Source: an uncultured Nonlabens sp. (GTDB lineage Bacteria > Bacteroidota > Bacteroidia > Flavobacteriales > Flavobacteriaceae). From it: a DNA stretch of 64,000 nucleotides. The position numbers and the translations under genes are program-made. Positions 1 through 8,848 of this stretch are shown here, piece after piece. Every line of letters begins with the position of its first letter. Position 1 is the first letter of the stretch. The notes below the pieces were generated by a model. The model saw nothing but the letters and a program-made list of their open reading frames with translations, had not been told where the DNA came from and ran no database searches. Location: positions 33,639-97,638 of the forward strand of contig NZ_CANLXZ010000011.1 in the NCBI RefSeq assembly GCF_947495285.1. The letters are read 5' to 3'.

Positions 1-234
1 GTTGAGTTAAATGGATCTGGAAAAAATTACAATATTGAAGATGATGAAATTTCAAATTTCTTAATAGCACTGGGCTTTTTACCATATAGATATTTGCCAT
101 TTACGAGAAAACTGAATCCTTTAGATAAATATGATAAAAACCAATTCAACACTATATTTATAAGAGATGTTGATTTTATAAACGAGCGCATCGCAACTGC
201 ACCGCAAATTAAAGTGCTTCATCACCATATTTAA
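1..234 (+). CDS. C-terminal end of FkbM-family methyltransferase (partial)
   Basis: Open reading frame entering from the left edge, 77 codons to a TAA. The visible end ([14 protein letters not shown], then [14 protein letters not shown]) looks like the last strand and tail of FkbM-type SAM-dependent methyltransferases, which O-methylate sugars or polyketides. The catalytic part lies outside the window, so the family call rests on the tail only. It sits 27 bp before a run of glycosyltransferases on the same strand, which fits a sugar O-methyltransferase of the same glycan operon. Any other Rossmann methyltransferase with this tail is possible. Confidence 0.55.
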   Translation, partial: VELNGSGKNYNIEDDEISNFLIALGFLPYRYLPFTRKLNPLDKYDKNQFNTIFIRDVDFINERIATAPQIKVLHHHI

Positions 235-261
235 TAAATTCTATTATTAGGTTTGCAACTT

Positions 262-1731
262 ATGATCTTCATCGAACACGAGAATAATAGAGTAACTAGT
301 TTACTTCATAATGGAGAAAGAGCCATTACAGCTATTGTAAAAATCGCTCAAAAAAATCCAAATCATTCCATAGTTATATCTAAGAAAGGTATCGATGTTA
401 CTCCGTTTAAAGATGCTATAAAAAATTTATTGCTGCCTTATATTATTGTGTCTTCTCACACTCGATTGCATAACGATTTAGGTTATGTGGAAGACTCACC
501 ATTCATTAATGTTTCTAATACTGTTACCTATCCCACGTGGATAAAAAGCGCCGCGATATTTACTATTCACGCCTCTTTAATTAATCAATTAAAAGATCAG
601 TTAAATGAGAAAATTAACTTGCTGTATTGGATTAATTCCATTAGTAAATTAGCAAGACCTCTCGGGATTTTAAGTTATCAAATTCCTATTTATGTATCAC
701 AAGAAGATCAATTTGATACAACGACATTGTATCGTTTTGTAAAACAACATTATAAAACACGGTGGATTTTTATCTTGCTTATTTGTCATATGTGGTATGA
801 GAAACGTATTCCTTTGTACGCTTTCGCGAAAGCGATATTCTCAAAATCACTTTCACTTGATTTAGACATTCAAGCCCTTCAAGAACCCATAAAAGCTGTT
901 GCTCAAGAGTCTTTGATATACGACGTAGTGATACCTACGATGGGTAGAGCAGGCTATTTAAAAAATGTACTAGAAGATTTAAATGCACAAGAAATAGTAC
1001 CGCGTTCCATTATAATAGTAGAACAGAATGAAGATGAGAATGCTGATACAGAATTAGATTTTTTAAAAAAGGCTGCATGGAGATTTGAGATAAAACATAT
1101 ATTCACACACATAACAGGAGCTTGTCGAGCGCGTAATGAAGCGATCAATTTAACTACATCGCCATGGGTATTACTTTTTGATGATGATGTTCGTGTGCCA
1201 AGAAATTTTTCTCTTGAGACAAACACTTTGTTAAATAAGACCAGTGCAACTGCGGTTACATTTGCTTGTTTACAAAAAGGAGAAATAGAAAAGATGCAAG
1301 TCTTTAAACAATGGGAATCCTTCGGTTCTGGATGTTCTATGGTACATAGAGAGGTTATAGAAAAATGTAGTTTTGATATGTCGCTAGAGCACGGTTATGG
1401 GGAAGATGTGGATTACGGTATGCAAATACGTAACGCTGGACATGATGTGATCTATGCACCGCAAATACAGTTGGTGCATTTAAAAGCGCCCGTAGGTGGT
1501 TTTAGAAAACCACATGTCTTCCCATGGAAGAAAGATGCAGTGCAGCCTAAGCCTTCGCCACAAATTATGTACCATCGTAAAAAGAATTACACACATAAGC
1601 AGTTGTTAGGTTATAAGATGATTCACTTCTTTAAATGGTATAAGAATTCTGGAACTAAGCATCCAATACAGTATTTTAATCATTTTAAAAAGGCATGGAG
1701 CCTTAGTGAACGTTATGCAAAAGAGCTATGA
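262..1731 (+). CDS. Glycosyltransferase family 2 with N-terminal extension
   Basis: 489 aa from the ATG at 262; an in-frame TTG lies three codons upstream (253). The GT2 domain occupies only the second half (about residues 220-430): it begins YDVVIPTMGRAGYL and has the metal-binding DDD motif in LLFDDDVRVP (about 307-309), then GEDVDYGMQIR, typical of the acceptor-side acidic motif. The first 215 residues match no family I recognise and may be a degenerate second sugar-transferase half. Palindrome 819-834 encodes AFAKA in the linker. Overlaps the next gene by 4 bp (ATGA). Predicted cytosolic; sugar donor and acceptor cannot be read from sequence. Confidence 0.85.
   Translation: MIFIEHENNRVTSLLHNGERAITAIVKIAQKNPNHSIVISKKGIDVTPFKDAIKNLLLPYIIVSSHTRLHNDLGYVEDSPFINVSNTVTYPTWIKSAAIFTIHASLINQLKDQLNEKINLLYWINSISKLARPLGILSYQIPIYVSQEDQFDTTTLYRFVKQHYKTRWIFILLICHMWYEKRIPLYAFAKAIFSKSLSLDLDIQALQEPIKAVAQESLIYDVVIPTMGRAGYLKNVLEDLNAQEIVPRSIIIVEQNEDENADTELDFLKKAAWRFEIKHIFTHITGACRARNEAINLTTSPWVLLFDDDVRVPRNFSLETNTLLNKTSATAVTFACLQKGEIEKMQVFKQWESFGSGCSMVHREVIEKCSFDMSLEHGYGEDVDYGMQIRNAGHDVIYAPQIQLVHLKAPVGGFRKPHVFPWKKDAVQPKPSPQIMYHRKKNYTHKQLLGYKMIHFFKWYKNSGTKHPIQYFNHFKKAWSLSERYAKEL
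819..834. repeat. Palindrome CGCTTTCGCGAAAGCG, copy 1
   Basis: Perfect copy inside the GT2 gene, read as YAFAKAI, at the linker between the N-terminal part and the GT2 domain. Confidence 0.95.
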
Positions 1732-2759
1732 TTAAATTATATACAGACTATTCTCTTTTACTTCCAGAAAATAGAAAACACGCTCATCCATTAATATTTG
1801 ATTTGCATTACTATGAGCATACACCTCAAATTGTTTTTGAGAAGTATCAACTAGTAGATACAATTGAGAAAGCAGACGCGATTATTTTTCCTTTGAACTA
1901 TTTATCTAAAGGAGTTTCTAATTTGAGAAAATCTTACGAGCTATTGATTGCATTAGCCCAAAAACAGAATAAAAAAATCTTAGTGTATACAGGAGGAGAT
2001 TATGGTAAAACATTTAATGACTCCAATATTATTACATGGCGCAATGCTGGTTTTAAGAGGTCTAACGATGAAAATACACTTATTCTACCTGCTTTTATGA
2101 ACGATCCATTAGAAAAGGGCTTCCTAGATTTTAAATTATTAGAATATGAAAAAGTTCCACACGTTTCATTTACCGGTTTTGCAACGGCTAGCTTTAAAGA
2201 GCAGGTTAGAATCAATTTATCAACGTTAAAAAGTAACATCAAGAGACTGTTTAAACAAGAAGATAGCGACTACCAAAAAGTGTACAATGCAGCTGGTAAT
2301 AGATTCAGCTATCTTCAAATGCTGGAAAGGTCTACAGATATAAAAACTGATTTTATCCACAGAGATAAATACCGTGCTGGTTCAATAACAGTAGAACAAA
2401 GAGAAAAATCTACTCGTGAGTTTTTTGAAAATTTAAATAGCTCTCCGTATACTTTTTGCTTGCGTGGTGCAGGTAATTTTTCAGTTCGATTTTTTGAATC
2501 CCTTGCATTGGGAAGAATACCTATATTAATAGATACTGACGTGCAATTACCGCTAGAAGGAATCATAAATTGGGATAAACATATATGTCGTGTCAGTACA
2601 GAAGAAAACCTTACAGATGCGATAACTAGATTTCATTATTCTCATGATCGTGAATCGTTTATAGAATTACAAAATAGCAATCGTAGTTTATATGAGAGAT
2701 ACCTAAATAGACACGCTTATCTTTGTGAAATTCATTCTATTTTAAAATCGATATTGTAA
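1728..2759 (+). CDS. Exostosin-like glycosyltransferase (GT47 type)
   Basis: 343 aa. The C-terminal third carries the exostosin signature: FCLRGAGNFSVRFFESLALG followed by RIPILIDTDVQLPLEG, the GT-B nucleotide-sugar binding region of GT47/exostosin-like enzymes. N-terminal half has DAIIFPLNYL, also typical of the family. No signal peptide or membrane segment, so a cytosolic transferase in surface-glycan assembly is likely. Translationally coupled to the preceding GT2 (4-bp overlap) and one base from the following GT2. Sugar specificity unknown. Confidence 0.75.
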   Translation: MIKLYTDYSLLLPENRKHAHPLIFDLHYYEHTPQIVFEKYQLVDTIEKADAIIFPLNYLSKGVSNLRKSYELLIALAQKQNKKILVYTGGDYGKTFNDSNIITWRNAGFKRSNDENTLILPAFMNDPLEKGFLDFKLLEYEKVPHVSFTGFATASFKEQVRINLSTLKSNIKRLFKQEDSDYQKVYNAAGNRFSYLQMLERSTDIKTDFIHRDKYRAGSITVEQREKSTREFFENLNSSPYTFCLRGAGNFSVRFFESLALGRIPILIDTDVQLPLEGIINWDKHICRVSTEENLTDAITRFHYSHDRESFIELQNSNRSLYERYLNRHAYLCEIHSILKSIL

Positions 2760-2760
2760 T

Positions 2761-3753
2761 ATGAAAATGTCTCTTATCATTTGCACCTATATGCGTCCAG
2801 AACCTTTATCTAGGCTTATGGAGAGTGTCATGTTACAAGAGCGATTACCAGATGAGGTATTGATAATTGATGGTTCTATAAATGATGAAACCGGTGCTCG
2901 CTTTCGCGAAAGCGAAAACAACATCATACACTATCACAAAGTACCACCAGAAGAGCGTGGACTGACTAGACAACGCAATTTTGGAATAAATAAAGTGGCG
3001 GCAGATATGGATATTGTCGCTTTCCTAGATGACGATACGATTCTTTATCCAGATTACTTTAAGAAATTGCTAGGTACATATATTCATTTTCCTACGGCAA
3101 TGGGTGTAGGTGGCTACATTATTAATGAGGTGTCTTGGGAGAGTACAGCACAAGAACAAATTGATGATTTGAACCATTATTATTACGATGGTTATAGAAG
3201 AAACGAGAGCAGTCGTTACAAATTAAGAAGGAAATTAAGACTAGCACAAACGACACAACCAGCTATATATCCTGAGTTTGGTCATGGTAGATCTATAAGT
3301 TTCTTGCCACCTTCAGGAAAAATTTATAAAGTAGAACAATTAATGGGTGGTGTTTCTAGTTTTCCACTTGCTGTATTACGAGAACATAAGTTTTCTGAAT
3401 ATTTTGAAGGTTATGGTCTTTATGAGGATGCAGATTTTACTTTGCGATTATCTCACATAGGAGATTTATATGTGAATACTGCTGCGCAACTAGAACACCA
3501 TCACGATGCAGCAGGAAGACCTAATAAATATACTTATGGTAAAATGGTAGTGCGTAATGGCTGGTACGTATGGAGAGTAAAACATCCTCAACCATCTTTT
3601 AAAAATAAGCTCAAGTGGTATCAAATCACCATCTTGCTTACTGGTATTAGATTTATCAATATCTTTACTACGAGCGAGCGCAAAGAAGCATTTACAGAAT
3701 CGATAGGAAGAACCGTAGGAATTATGAGTCTGTTATTTAATAAACCTAGATAA
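2761..3753 (+). CDS. Glycosyltransferase family 2
   Basis: 330 aa, GT-A fold GT2. N-terminal MSLIICTYMRPEPLSRL is the nucleotide-binding start, FLDDDTILYPDYF gives the DxD metal site (about residues 90-92), and GLYEDADFTLRLS near residue 225 supplies the ED motif. Palindrome 2899-2914 is translated in an unusual frame (ARFRESEN, near residue 47), at a loop before the conserved RGLTRQRNFGI segment. Starts right after the exostosin-like gene and shares one base with the next gene. Probably adds one residue of the same glycan. Confidence 0.88.
   Translation: MKMSLIICTYMRPEPLSRLMESVMLQERLPDEVLIIDGSINDETGARFRESENNIIHYHKVPPEERGLTRQRNFGINKVAADMDIVAFLDDDTILYPDYFKKLLGTYIHFPTAMGVGGYIINEVSWESTAQEQIDDLNHYYYDGYRRNESSRYKLRRKLRLAQTTQPAIYPEFGHGRSISFLPPSGKIYKVEQLMGGVSSFPLAVLREHKFSEYFEGYGLYEDADFTLRLSHIGDLYVNTAAQLEHHHDAAGRPNKYTYGKMVVRNGWYVWRVKHPQPSFKNKLKWYQITILLTGIRFINIFTTSERKEAFTESIGRTVGIMSLLFNKPR
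2899..2914. repeat. Palindrome CGCTTTCGCGAAAGCG, copy 2
   Basis: Perfect copy inside the GT2 gene at 2761-3753; the only one read in the ARFRES frame. Confidence 0.95.
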
Positions 3754-4301
3754 TGAAGTTCTTAAAAGACATCAAGCGATATACCGATTACAGTGGTAAA
3801 CCTGCTGTGCTTATGTTGCTTACACAACAAGGTTTATGGGCGTTATTCCACTATCGTTTCTTTAATAAAATATATACATCTAGATTACCTAAAATATTAA
3901 AATGGCCTTTATTATCTATAGGAGTTCTTAAATTAAAAGGTATAGAAGTATTAACAGGAATAACTATTCCATACAGTGCTACCATAGGAGAAGGATTTTA
4001 TATAGGCCATCATTCTGGTATTATTATCAACGCAAATGTTGTGATAGGTAAGAACTGTAATATATCTCAAGGAGTAACCATAGGGGTAAGTGGTCGTAGA
4101 GATAAACGTGGTACACCAGTAATAGGAGATCAAGTTTATATAGGAGCAAATGCCACTGTAGCGGGAAAGATAAAAATAGGTGATAAAGCCGTGATAGGTG
4201 CAAATAGTCTTGTAGTTAAGGATGTGGTTGCAGGAACTACTGTAGTAGGTGTACCAGCCATTAAAATAAGTGATAATAATTCTGCAGACTATATTTTATG
4301 A
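3753..4301 (+). CDS. Serine O-acetyltransferase-like hexapeptide acyltransferase
   Basis: 182 aa. About residues 65-175 form a left-handed beta helix of isoleucine-rich hexapeptides (IGEGFYIGHHSGIIIN, VIGKNCNISQGVTIG, VIGDQVYIGANATV). GHHSGIIIN resembles the active-site histidine segment of the CysE/LacA superfamily. Residues 1-60 form a hydrophobic helical lead. In a glycosyltransferase operon this is more likely a sugar O-acetyltransferase than cysteine biosynthesis. Overlaps neighbours by 1 and 4 bp. Confidence 0.85.
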   Translation: MKFLKDIKRYTDYSGKPAVLMLLTQQGLWALFHYRFFNKIYTSRLPKILKWPLLSIGVLKLKGIEVLTGITIPYSATIGEGFYIGHHSGIIINANVVIGKNCNISQGVTIGVSGRRDKRGTPVIGDQVYIGANATVAGKIKIGDKAVIGANSLVVKDVVAGTTVVGVPAIKISDNNSADYIL

Positions 4302-5443
4302 AATTACTTATTATATCAGACGCACCTATTTTAAGCAAATCTGAGGATAAAGAAGCATATGCACCTTATGTAAAAGAAATGGATTTATGGATGCAACACT
4401 CCAGTGATGTTTCCTTTGTATGTCCTACAAAGTACGATCGCAAACTGTTAACACAACCTTTTAAAAAACAAGATTTTAAAGTAACTTCTCTTAGGCGATT
4501 AGAGTTTCACACATTACTTTCGGCATTCATATCGTTAATCACCATTCCATACCAGGCCATTGTATTATGGAATGCGATGCGCAAGGCAGATCATATTCAT
4601 TTAAGATGTCCAGGTAATCTTGCTTTGCTTGCTTGTTTGATGCAGATTACGCTTCCGCGAAAGCGTAAAACAGTTAAATATGCTGGTAATTTTGATCCCC
4701 ATGCCTCACAACCATTATCTTACAGATGGCAGAAGAAAATACTCTCCAACACTGCGTTAACTAAAAATATAGATGTTCTAGTTTATGGTGAGTGGCCAGA
4801 ACAGACTAAAAATATAAAACCATTTTTTACAGCTACTTATTCAGAAAGCGATAAAGGTAGTTTTTTAAAAGAATTTAATGAACCGTACCAATTCATTTTT
4901 GTAGGAACACTATCTCAAAATAAGAATCCGCAATTGTTAGTAGAACTTATGGAGCAATTACATAAAGAAGGGGTTGAGGTACAAGCTCATTTTTATGGTG
5001 ATGGTCCTATGATGGAAGATTTAAAAACGATGGCCGCTTTTAATTCTACACCTTGTTATTTTTATGGGAACCAAAATAGCGAGGTTCTTAAGTCGGCTTA
5101 TAAAAAGGCTCATTTTTCTTTTCTAGCATCTCAAAGTGAAGGCTGGCCTAAAGCCGTGGCAGAATCTATGTGGTATGGATGTATTCCTATCGCGACATCA
5201 GTAAGCTGCGTACCATGGATGCTTGGAGTAAATGAAGAATATAAAAAACAAAAAAACACTTTAGAACATATAGGTTCTAGAGGATTGATTTTTAAAAATA
5301 AAGAGCAGGCCATTTTTGATATTAAAAAACTAATAAGTACTACTGCGGCATTAAAAAAGATGTCTCAAAATGCGGTAGCCTGGTCTCAGGATTATACCAT
5401 TGAAAAATTTGAACGTGAGATAGTTAAACTGGTCCATTCATGA
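4298..5443 (+). CDS. Glycosyltransferase family 4 (GT-B)
   Basis: 381 aa. C-terminal half is a GT4 nucleotide-sugar domain: FIFVGTLSQNKNPQLL opens it, and SEGWPKAVAESMWYGCIPIA holds the EX7E motif near residue 285. N-terminal half is the acceptor domain (LRCPGNLALLACL). A one-mismatch palindrome (4650-4665) encodes TLPRKRKT. Overlaps both neighbours by 4 bp, so translation is coupled through the operon. Retaining transfer to a lipid-linked glycan is the family expectation; specificity is unknown. Confidence 0.88.
   Translation: MKLLIISDAPILSKSEDKEAYAPYVKEMDLWMQHSSDVSFVCPTKYDRKLLTQPFKKQDFKVTSLRRLEFHTLLSAFISLITIPYQAIVLWNAMRKADHIHLRCPGNLALLACLMQITLPRKRKTVKYAGNFDPHASQPLSYRWQKKILSNTALTKNIDVLVYGEWPEQTKNIKPFFTATYSESDKGSFLKEFNEPYQFIFVGTLSQNKNPQLLVELMEQLHKEGVEVQAHFYGDGPMMEDLKTMAAFNSTPCYFYGNQNSEVLKSAYKKAHFSFLASQSEGWPKAVAESMWYGCIPIATSVSCVPWMLGVNEEYKKQKNTLEHIGSRGLIFKNKEQAIFDIKKLISTTAALKKMSQNAVAWSQDYTIEKFEREIVKLVHS
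4650..4665. repeat. Palindrome variant, copy 3 (one mismatch)
   Basis: CGCTTCCGCGAAAGCG, T to C at position 6, inside the GT4 gene and read as LPRKR. Confidence 0.85.
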
Positions 5444-6510
5444 AAGTACTTCAAATCATAGATAGTCTAGATGCTGGCGGTGCAGAGCGTATGGCAGTTA
5501 ATATTGCAAACGAATTACAAGCTGCTGGATATGAATCTCATTTATGTGTTACCAGAAAGGAAGGTCTGCTTAAAACGGCTATAAGCAAAGAAGTCGGATA
5601 TATATTTATAGAAAAAAAGGGTAAACTAGGTTGGACAGCTTTAAGTAAGCTGAAAAGATATATTAAAGAACATCAAATAGAAGTAGTTCATGCCCACAGT
5701 ACATCGGCATTTACTGCAGTAGTAGTACTTTTTTTATTGAAAAGTAAACCTAAATTAATCTGGCACGATCATTATGGTAAAGCAAATCAACTAGAAGCCC
5801 GACCGTTAAAAGTATTGAGGTTTTTATCAGGTTATTTTAATCAGGTGATAAGTGTAAATAAGCTTTTAAAAGCTTGGGCTATAAAAGAGTTGAAATGTGA
5901 GTCGGTAACGTATTTAGAAAATTTTGCAACGGCTACTTTTAATCAAGAATTGCAAACACAACTAGCTGGTAGAGATAATAAAAGAATCGTCTGTCTGGCC
6001 AACCTAAGAGAACAAAAAGATCATTTAAATTTATTAAAAGCTTTTGAAATAGTACATAATCAGTTTCCTGAGTGGAGCTTACATTTATGTGGTAAAGATT
6101 TTAATGACGACTATTCTTTAAGTATAAAGCAAGAAATAGAGCAAAAAGGTCTTAAGGATAATGTGTTTATTTTAGGTTCTCGAGCAGATGTAGGAGCTGT
6201 TTTAAATTCTTGTGATATTGCTGTGCTTTCTTCTCGATCAGAAGGTTTACCGGTAGCGTTATTAGAATATGGTTTACATCATTTACCAGTGGTAGTTACC
6301 GATGTAGGAGCGTGTAGAGAAGTCGTTGCTGATTATGGAATAGTAGTAGAATCAGAAAATGCTCAATTACTGTCTGCAGCTCTTTTAAAGTTGATTAAAG
6401 ATAAAATACAGAGAGAGCAGTACGCTGCACAGTTTCATAATCATGTGATTGATAATTATGGGAGCAAGCGTTATATAAATAATCTAGTTAACATTTATAA
6501 GAGCGCCTAA
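5440..6510 (+). CDS. Glycosyltransferase family 4 (GT-B)
   Basis: 356 aa. Starts MKVLQIIDSLDAGGAERMA, the classic GT4 acceptor-domain glycine motif; HAHSTSAFTAVV follows. C-terminal domain: IVCLANLREQKDHLNLLKAF and SSRSEGLPVALLEYG (EX7E, near residue 268). Last gene of the glycan operon, followed by a strong hairpin at 6526-6570. Probably builds a lipid-linked oligosaccharide, O-antigen-like chain or protein glycan; no polymerase or ligase is in view to decide. Confidence 0.9.
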   Translation: MKVLQIIDSLDAGGAERMAVNIANELQAAGYESHLCVTRKEGLLKTAISKEVGYIFIEKKGKLGWTALSKLKRYIKEHQIEVVHAHSTSAFTAVVVLFLLKSKPKLIWHDHYGKANQLEARPLKVLRFLSGYFNQVISVNKLLKAWAIKELKCESVTYLENFATATFNQELQTQLAGRDNKRIVCLANLREQKDHLNLLKAFEIVHNQFPEWSLHLCGKDFNDDYSLSIKQEIEQKGLKDNVFILGSRADVGAVLNSCDIAVLSSRSEGLPVALLEYGLHHLPVVVTDVGACREVVADYGIVVESENAQLLSAALLKLIKDKIQREQYAAQFHNHVIDNYGSKRYINNLVNIYKSA

Positions 6511-6525
6511 GTTTAGTACAAAAAA

Positions 6526-6570
6526 AACTATGTTAGATCTTTTTAGGAATTAAAACGATCTAACATAGTT
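6526..6570. terminator. Bidirectional intrinsic terminator
   Basis: Perfect 14-bp inverted repeat (6526-6539 with 6557-6570) around a 17-nt loop, between convergent genes. The A-run at 6521-6527 becomes a U-tract for the minus-strand kdsD-tatC-CMD operon; on the plus strand it ends the glycan operon. Confidence 0.85.
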
Positions 6571-6590
6571 ATCTACACGTAATAATGAAG

Positions 6591-6953
6591 TTAAGCTTTC
6601 TCTGAGGCAGCTTTTTCTTCTACAGCATCCCAGTATTCATAGGCACGACGCAGGTGAGGTATCACAATTGTTCCACCTACTAGAGTAGCTATAGAGAGAG
6701 CCTCTACCACTTCTTCTTTAGAAATACCTTCTTTATGACTAGCTTCTAGATGGTACTTTACACAGTCATCACACCTTAAAACGGTGCTGGCCACTAGGCC
6801 TAGTAATTCTTTTGTTCTTTTATCTAACTTTCCTGCTGTAAAAGCATTTGTATCTAAATTAAAGATGCGTTTAATGATTTTATTGTTGTCTTCAAGAATA
6901 GCATCGTTCATTTTCTCACGATACGCATTGAATTCTTCTACTTGATTGCTCAT
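6591..6953 (-). CDS. Carboxymuconolactone decarboxylase / AhpD-like protein
   Basis: 120 aa, the usual length for single-domain CMD proteins. LRCDDCVKYHLEASHKEG carries the CxxC...H motif of the AhpD-like peroxidase/disulfide branch, and VEALSIATLVGGTIVI is the conserved helix after it. The CxxC suggests a thiol redox role rather than aromatic ring metabolism. Third gene of the kdsD-tatC unit, 4 bp from tatC. Substrate unknown. Confidence 0.88.
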   Translation of the reverse strand: MSNQVEEFNAYREKMNDAILEDNNKIIKRIFNLDTNAFTAGKLDKRTKELLGLVASTVLRCDDCVKYHLEASHKEGISKEEVVEALSIATLVGGTIVIPHLRRAYEYWDAVEEKAASEKA

Positions 6954-6957
6954 AATT

Positions 6958-7794
6958 TTAAGGGGTACCTAATTTCTTTTTTCTTTTTTCCTGACGGTAG
7001 AGGACAAATTTAGATATGAAAATACTCATTTCATATAAAATTAACACAGGTATGGCAACTATTATTTGACTAGCCACATCTGGTGGTGTTATTACGGCAG
7101 CAACTATAAGGACTATGACTAGAGCAAATTTTCTATTTTTTCTTAATCCTGCAGGTGTTGCTAGTCCTATTTTAGTAAGGAAATAAATTATCACCGGTAG
7201 TTCAAATAGCAGTCCAGATGCTAGAATAGAAGCTCTTATGTAACCTATATAACTAGATAAACTAGGCTCTGTAGATATTTCTGGACTTAGATTATACGTC
7301 ATCATAAAATGAACAGATAATGGGGCAATAACAAAATAACCAAAAGTCACTCCTAAAAAGAAGAGTAAAGAACAAATGATTATAAAACCACTGCTGTATT
7401 TCTTTTCACTAGGTTTTAATCCAGGTGAGATAAATTTCCACACTTGATAAAGTACCCATGGAAAAGCAACCACAAAACCTACCAGAATAGAAGTCCATAT
7501 ATGAGTAGAGAACTCGTCAGACATTTCTTTGGATTGTACTTTAAAGTTAAAGTTCACATCGCAAAAATCACTCACCACACCAAAGAGTCTTCCGAATTCA
7601 CAAAAGTATTCATAAGTAACAAACGTACCTCTCTTAGGACCAAAGATGATCGTGTCAAAAATAAAGTCAGTAAAAACTCCAGCTACTATGGCACCTGCAA
7701 GAATACCGACTATAGAACGTATCAAACACCATCGCAGTTCTTCTACGTGGTCTAAAAAAGACATGTTATTAGGGTCTACATTTTTACGAGCCAT
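6958..7794 (-). CDS. tatC: Sec-independent protein translocase TatC
   Basis: 278 aa with six predicted membrane helices. N-terminal FLDHVEELRWCLIRS is the conserved cytoplasmic twin-arginine recognition segment, and FELPVIIYFL near residue 199 holds the conserved Glu. A 40-residue loop after the first helix is rather rich in Phe and Cys. TatC binds twin-arginine signal peptides in the inner membrane. No tatA or tatB is in the window. Two bases downstream of kdsD, same operon. Confidence 0.95.
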   Translation of the reverse strand: MARKNVDPNNMSFLDHVEELRWCLIRSIVGILAGAIVAGVFTDFIFDTIIFGPKRGTFVTYEYFCEFGRLFGVVSDFCDVNFNFKVQSKEMSDEFSTHIWTSILVGFVVAFPWVLYQVWKFISPGLKPSEKKYSSGFIIICSLLFFLGVTFGYFVIAPLSVHFMMTYNLSPEISTEPSLSSYIGYIRASILASGLLFELPVIIYFLTKIGLATPAGLRKNRKFALVIVLIVAAVITPPDVASQIIVAIPVLILYEMSIFISKFVLYRQEKRKKKLGTP

Positions 7795-7796
7795 GC

Positions 7797-8762
7797 CTAT
7801 ACGATTCCTTCTCTAATTAAATCATGTATATGCACGACGCCAGCATAACCATTATCATCTATAGCGATAAGTTGGGAGATGTTTTTTTCTTCCATTAGTT
7901 CGCGAGCCTGCACCGCCATGGAGTCTGCAGTAATGGTTTTAGGAGTACGGCTCATGATGTCGCTCGCTACTAGGTCATCGATATTTTTACCGCTAGAAAG
8001 CATGCGTCTTAAATCACCATCTGTAATAATACCTATAGCATTATTATTTTCTGTAACCACAGTCATACCCAGCATGTTTTCTGATATGTTTACGATAACA
8101 TCTCTTAAAGACGTACTGGCACTTACCTCTGGTTTTTTATTACCGTCTATAATTCCTTGCACTCTTAAGTACAGTTTTTTACCTAACGCGCCACCTGGGT
8201 GGTACTTTGCAAAATCTTTATCAGTAAAACCTTTTAATTCTAATAGACTTACCGATAGTGCATCACCTATAACTAGTTGTGCTGTCGTACTGGTAGTAGG
8301 TGCAAGACCATTAGGACAGGCTTCTTCTTTAATAGGAGCATGTAACACATAGTCTGCCTCTAGGCCTAGAAAAGAATCTCTATGACTAGTAATAGCAATT
8401 AATTTATTATTAAAGTTTTTAATGAGCGGCACTAAAACCTTAATCTCTGGAGTGTTTCCACTCTTTGAGATACAGATCACCACATCATTATCCTGTACAA
8501 TGCCTAAATCTCCATGAATAGCATCTGCAGCATGCATGAAAATCGCAGGTGTGCCAGTAGAGTTCATAGTGGCAACTATTTTCTGTGCAATTATGGCACT
8601 TTTACCTATTCCTGTGATAATTACTCGACCTTTTGAGTGGTGTATGTGCAGTACCGCTTTCGCGAAAGCGGAATCGATTCCATCTACAAGATCTGTAATA
8701 GCCTGTGCTTCAATGCGAACGGTTCTCCTCGCAACTTCTAGTACTTTATTTTCTTGATTCAA
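7797..8762 (-). CDS. kdsD: KpsF/GutQ-family arabinose-5-phosphate isomerase
   Basis: 321 aa: SIS sugar-isomerase domain (about 30-170, with ITGIGKSAIIAQKIV and ICISKSGNTPE) and two CBS domains (about 205-320). Converts ribulose-5-phosphate to arabinose-5-phosphate, the first step to Kdo for lipopolysaccharide. The start is a TTG: an in-frame stop lies three codons upstream and no ATG occurs in the first hundred codons. Palindrome 8655-8670 reads SAFAKAV near residue 32. First gene of the operon with tatC, divergent from recQ. Confidence 0.9.
   Translation of the reverse strand: MNQENKVLEVARRTVRIEAQAITDLVDGIDSAFAKAVLHIHHSKGRVIITGIGKSAIIAQKIVATMNSTGTPAIFMHAADAIHGDLGIVQDNDVVICISKSGNTPEIKVLVPLIKNFNNKLIAITSHRDSFLGLEADYVLHAPIKEEACPNGLAPTTSTTAQLVIGDALSVSLLELKGFTDKDFAKYHPGGALGKKLYLRVQGIIDGNKKPEVSASTSLRDVIVNISENMLGMTVVTENNNAIGIITDGDLRRMLSSGKNIDDLVASDIMSRTPKTITADSMAVQARELMEEKNISQLIAIDDNGYAGVVHIHDLIREGIV
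8655..8670. repeat. Palindrome CGCTTTCGCGAAAGCG, copy 4
   Basis: Perfect copy inside kdsD, AFAKA frame on the minus strand. Confidence 0.95.
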
Positions 8763-8820
8763 ACTTGATTACTTTTAACTATAATTTGCGATAAACAAAT
8801 TATATCGTAAATTTAGCTTA

Positions 8821-8828
8821 CAAAGATA
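8821..8828 (-). promoter_or_regulatory. Predicted -7 promoter box for kdsD operon
   Basis: TATCTTTG on the minus strand, a full match to the Bacteroidota -7 consensus TAnnTTTG, 58 bp before the kdsD start. It lies in the 86-bp divergent spacer with recQ. Confidence 0.6.
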
Positions 8829-8848
8829 AACAAAAACGCAGCAGCCGC

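Noticed and set aside
7879..8352. 157-codon plus-strand frame opposite kdsD
   Set aside because: Shadow of the CBS/SIS gene; no independent motif or start context.
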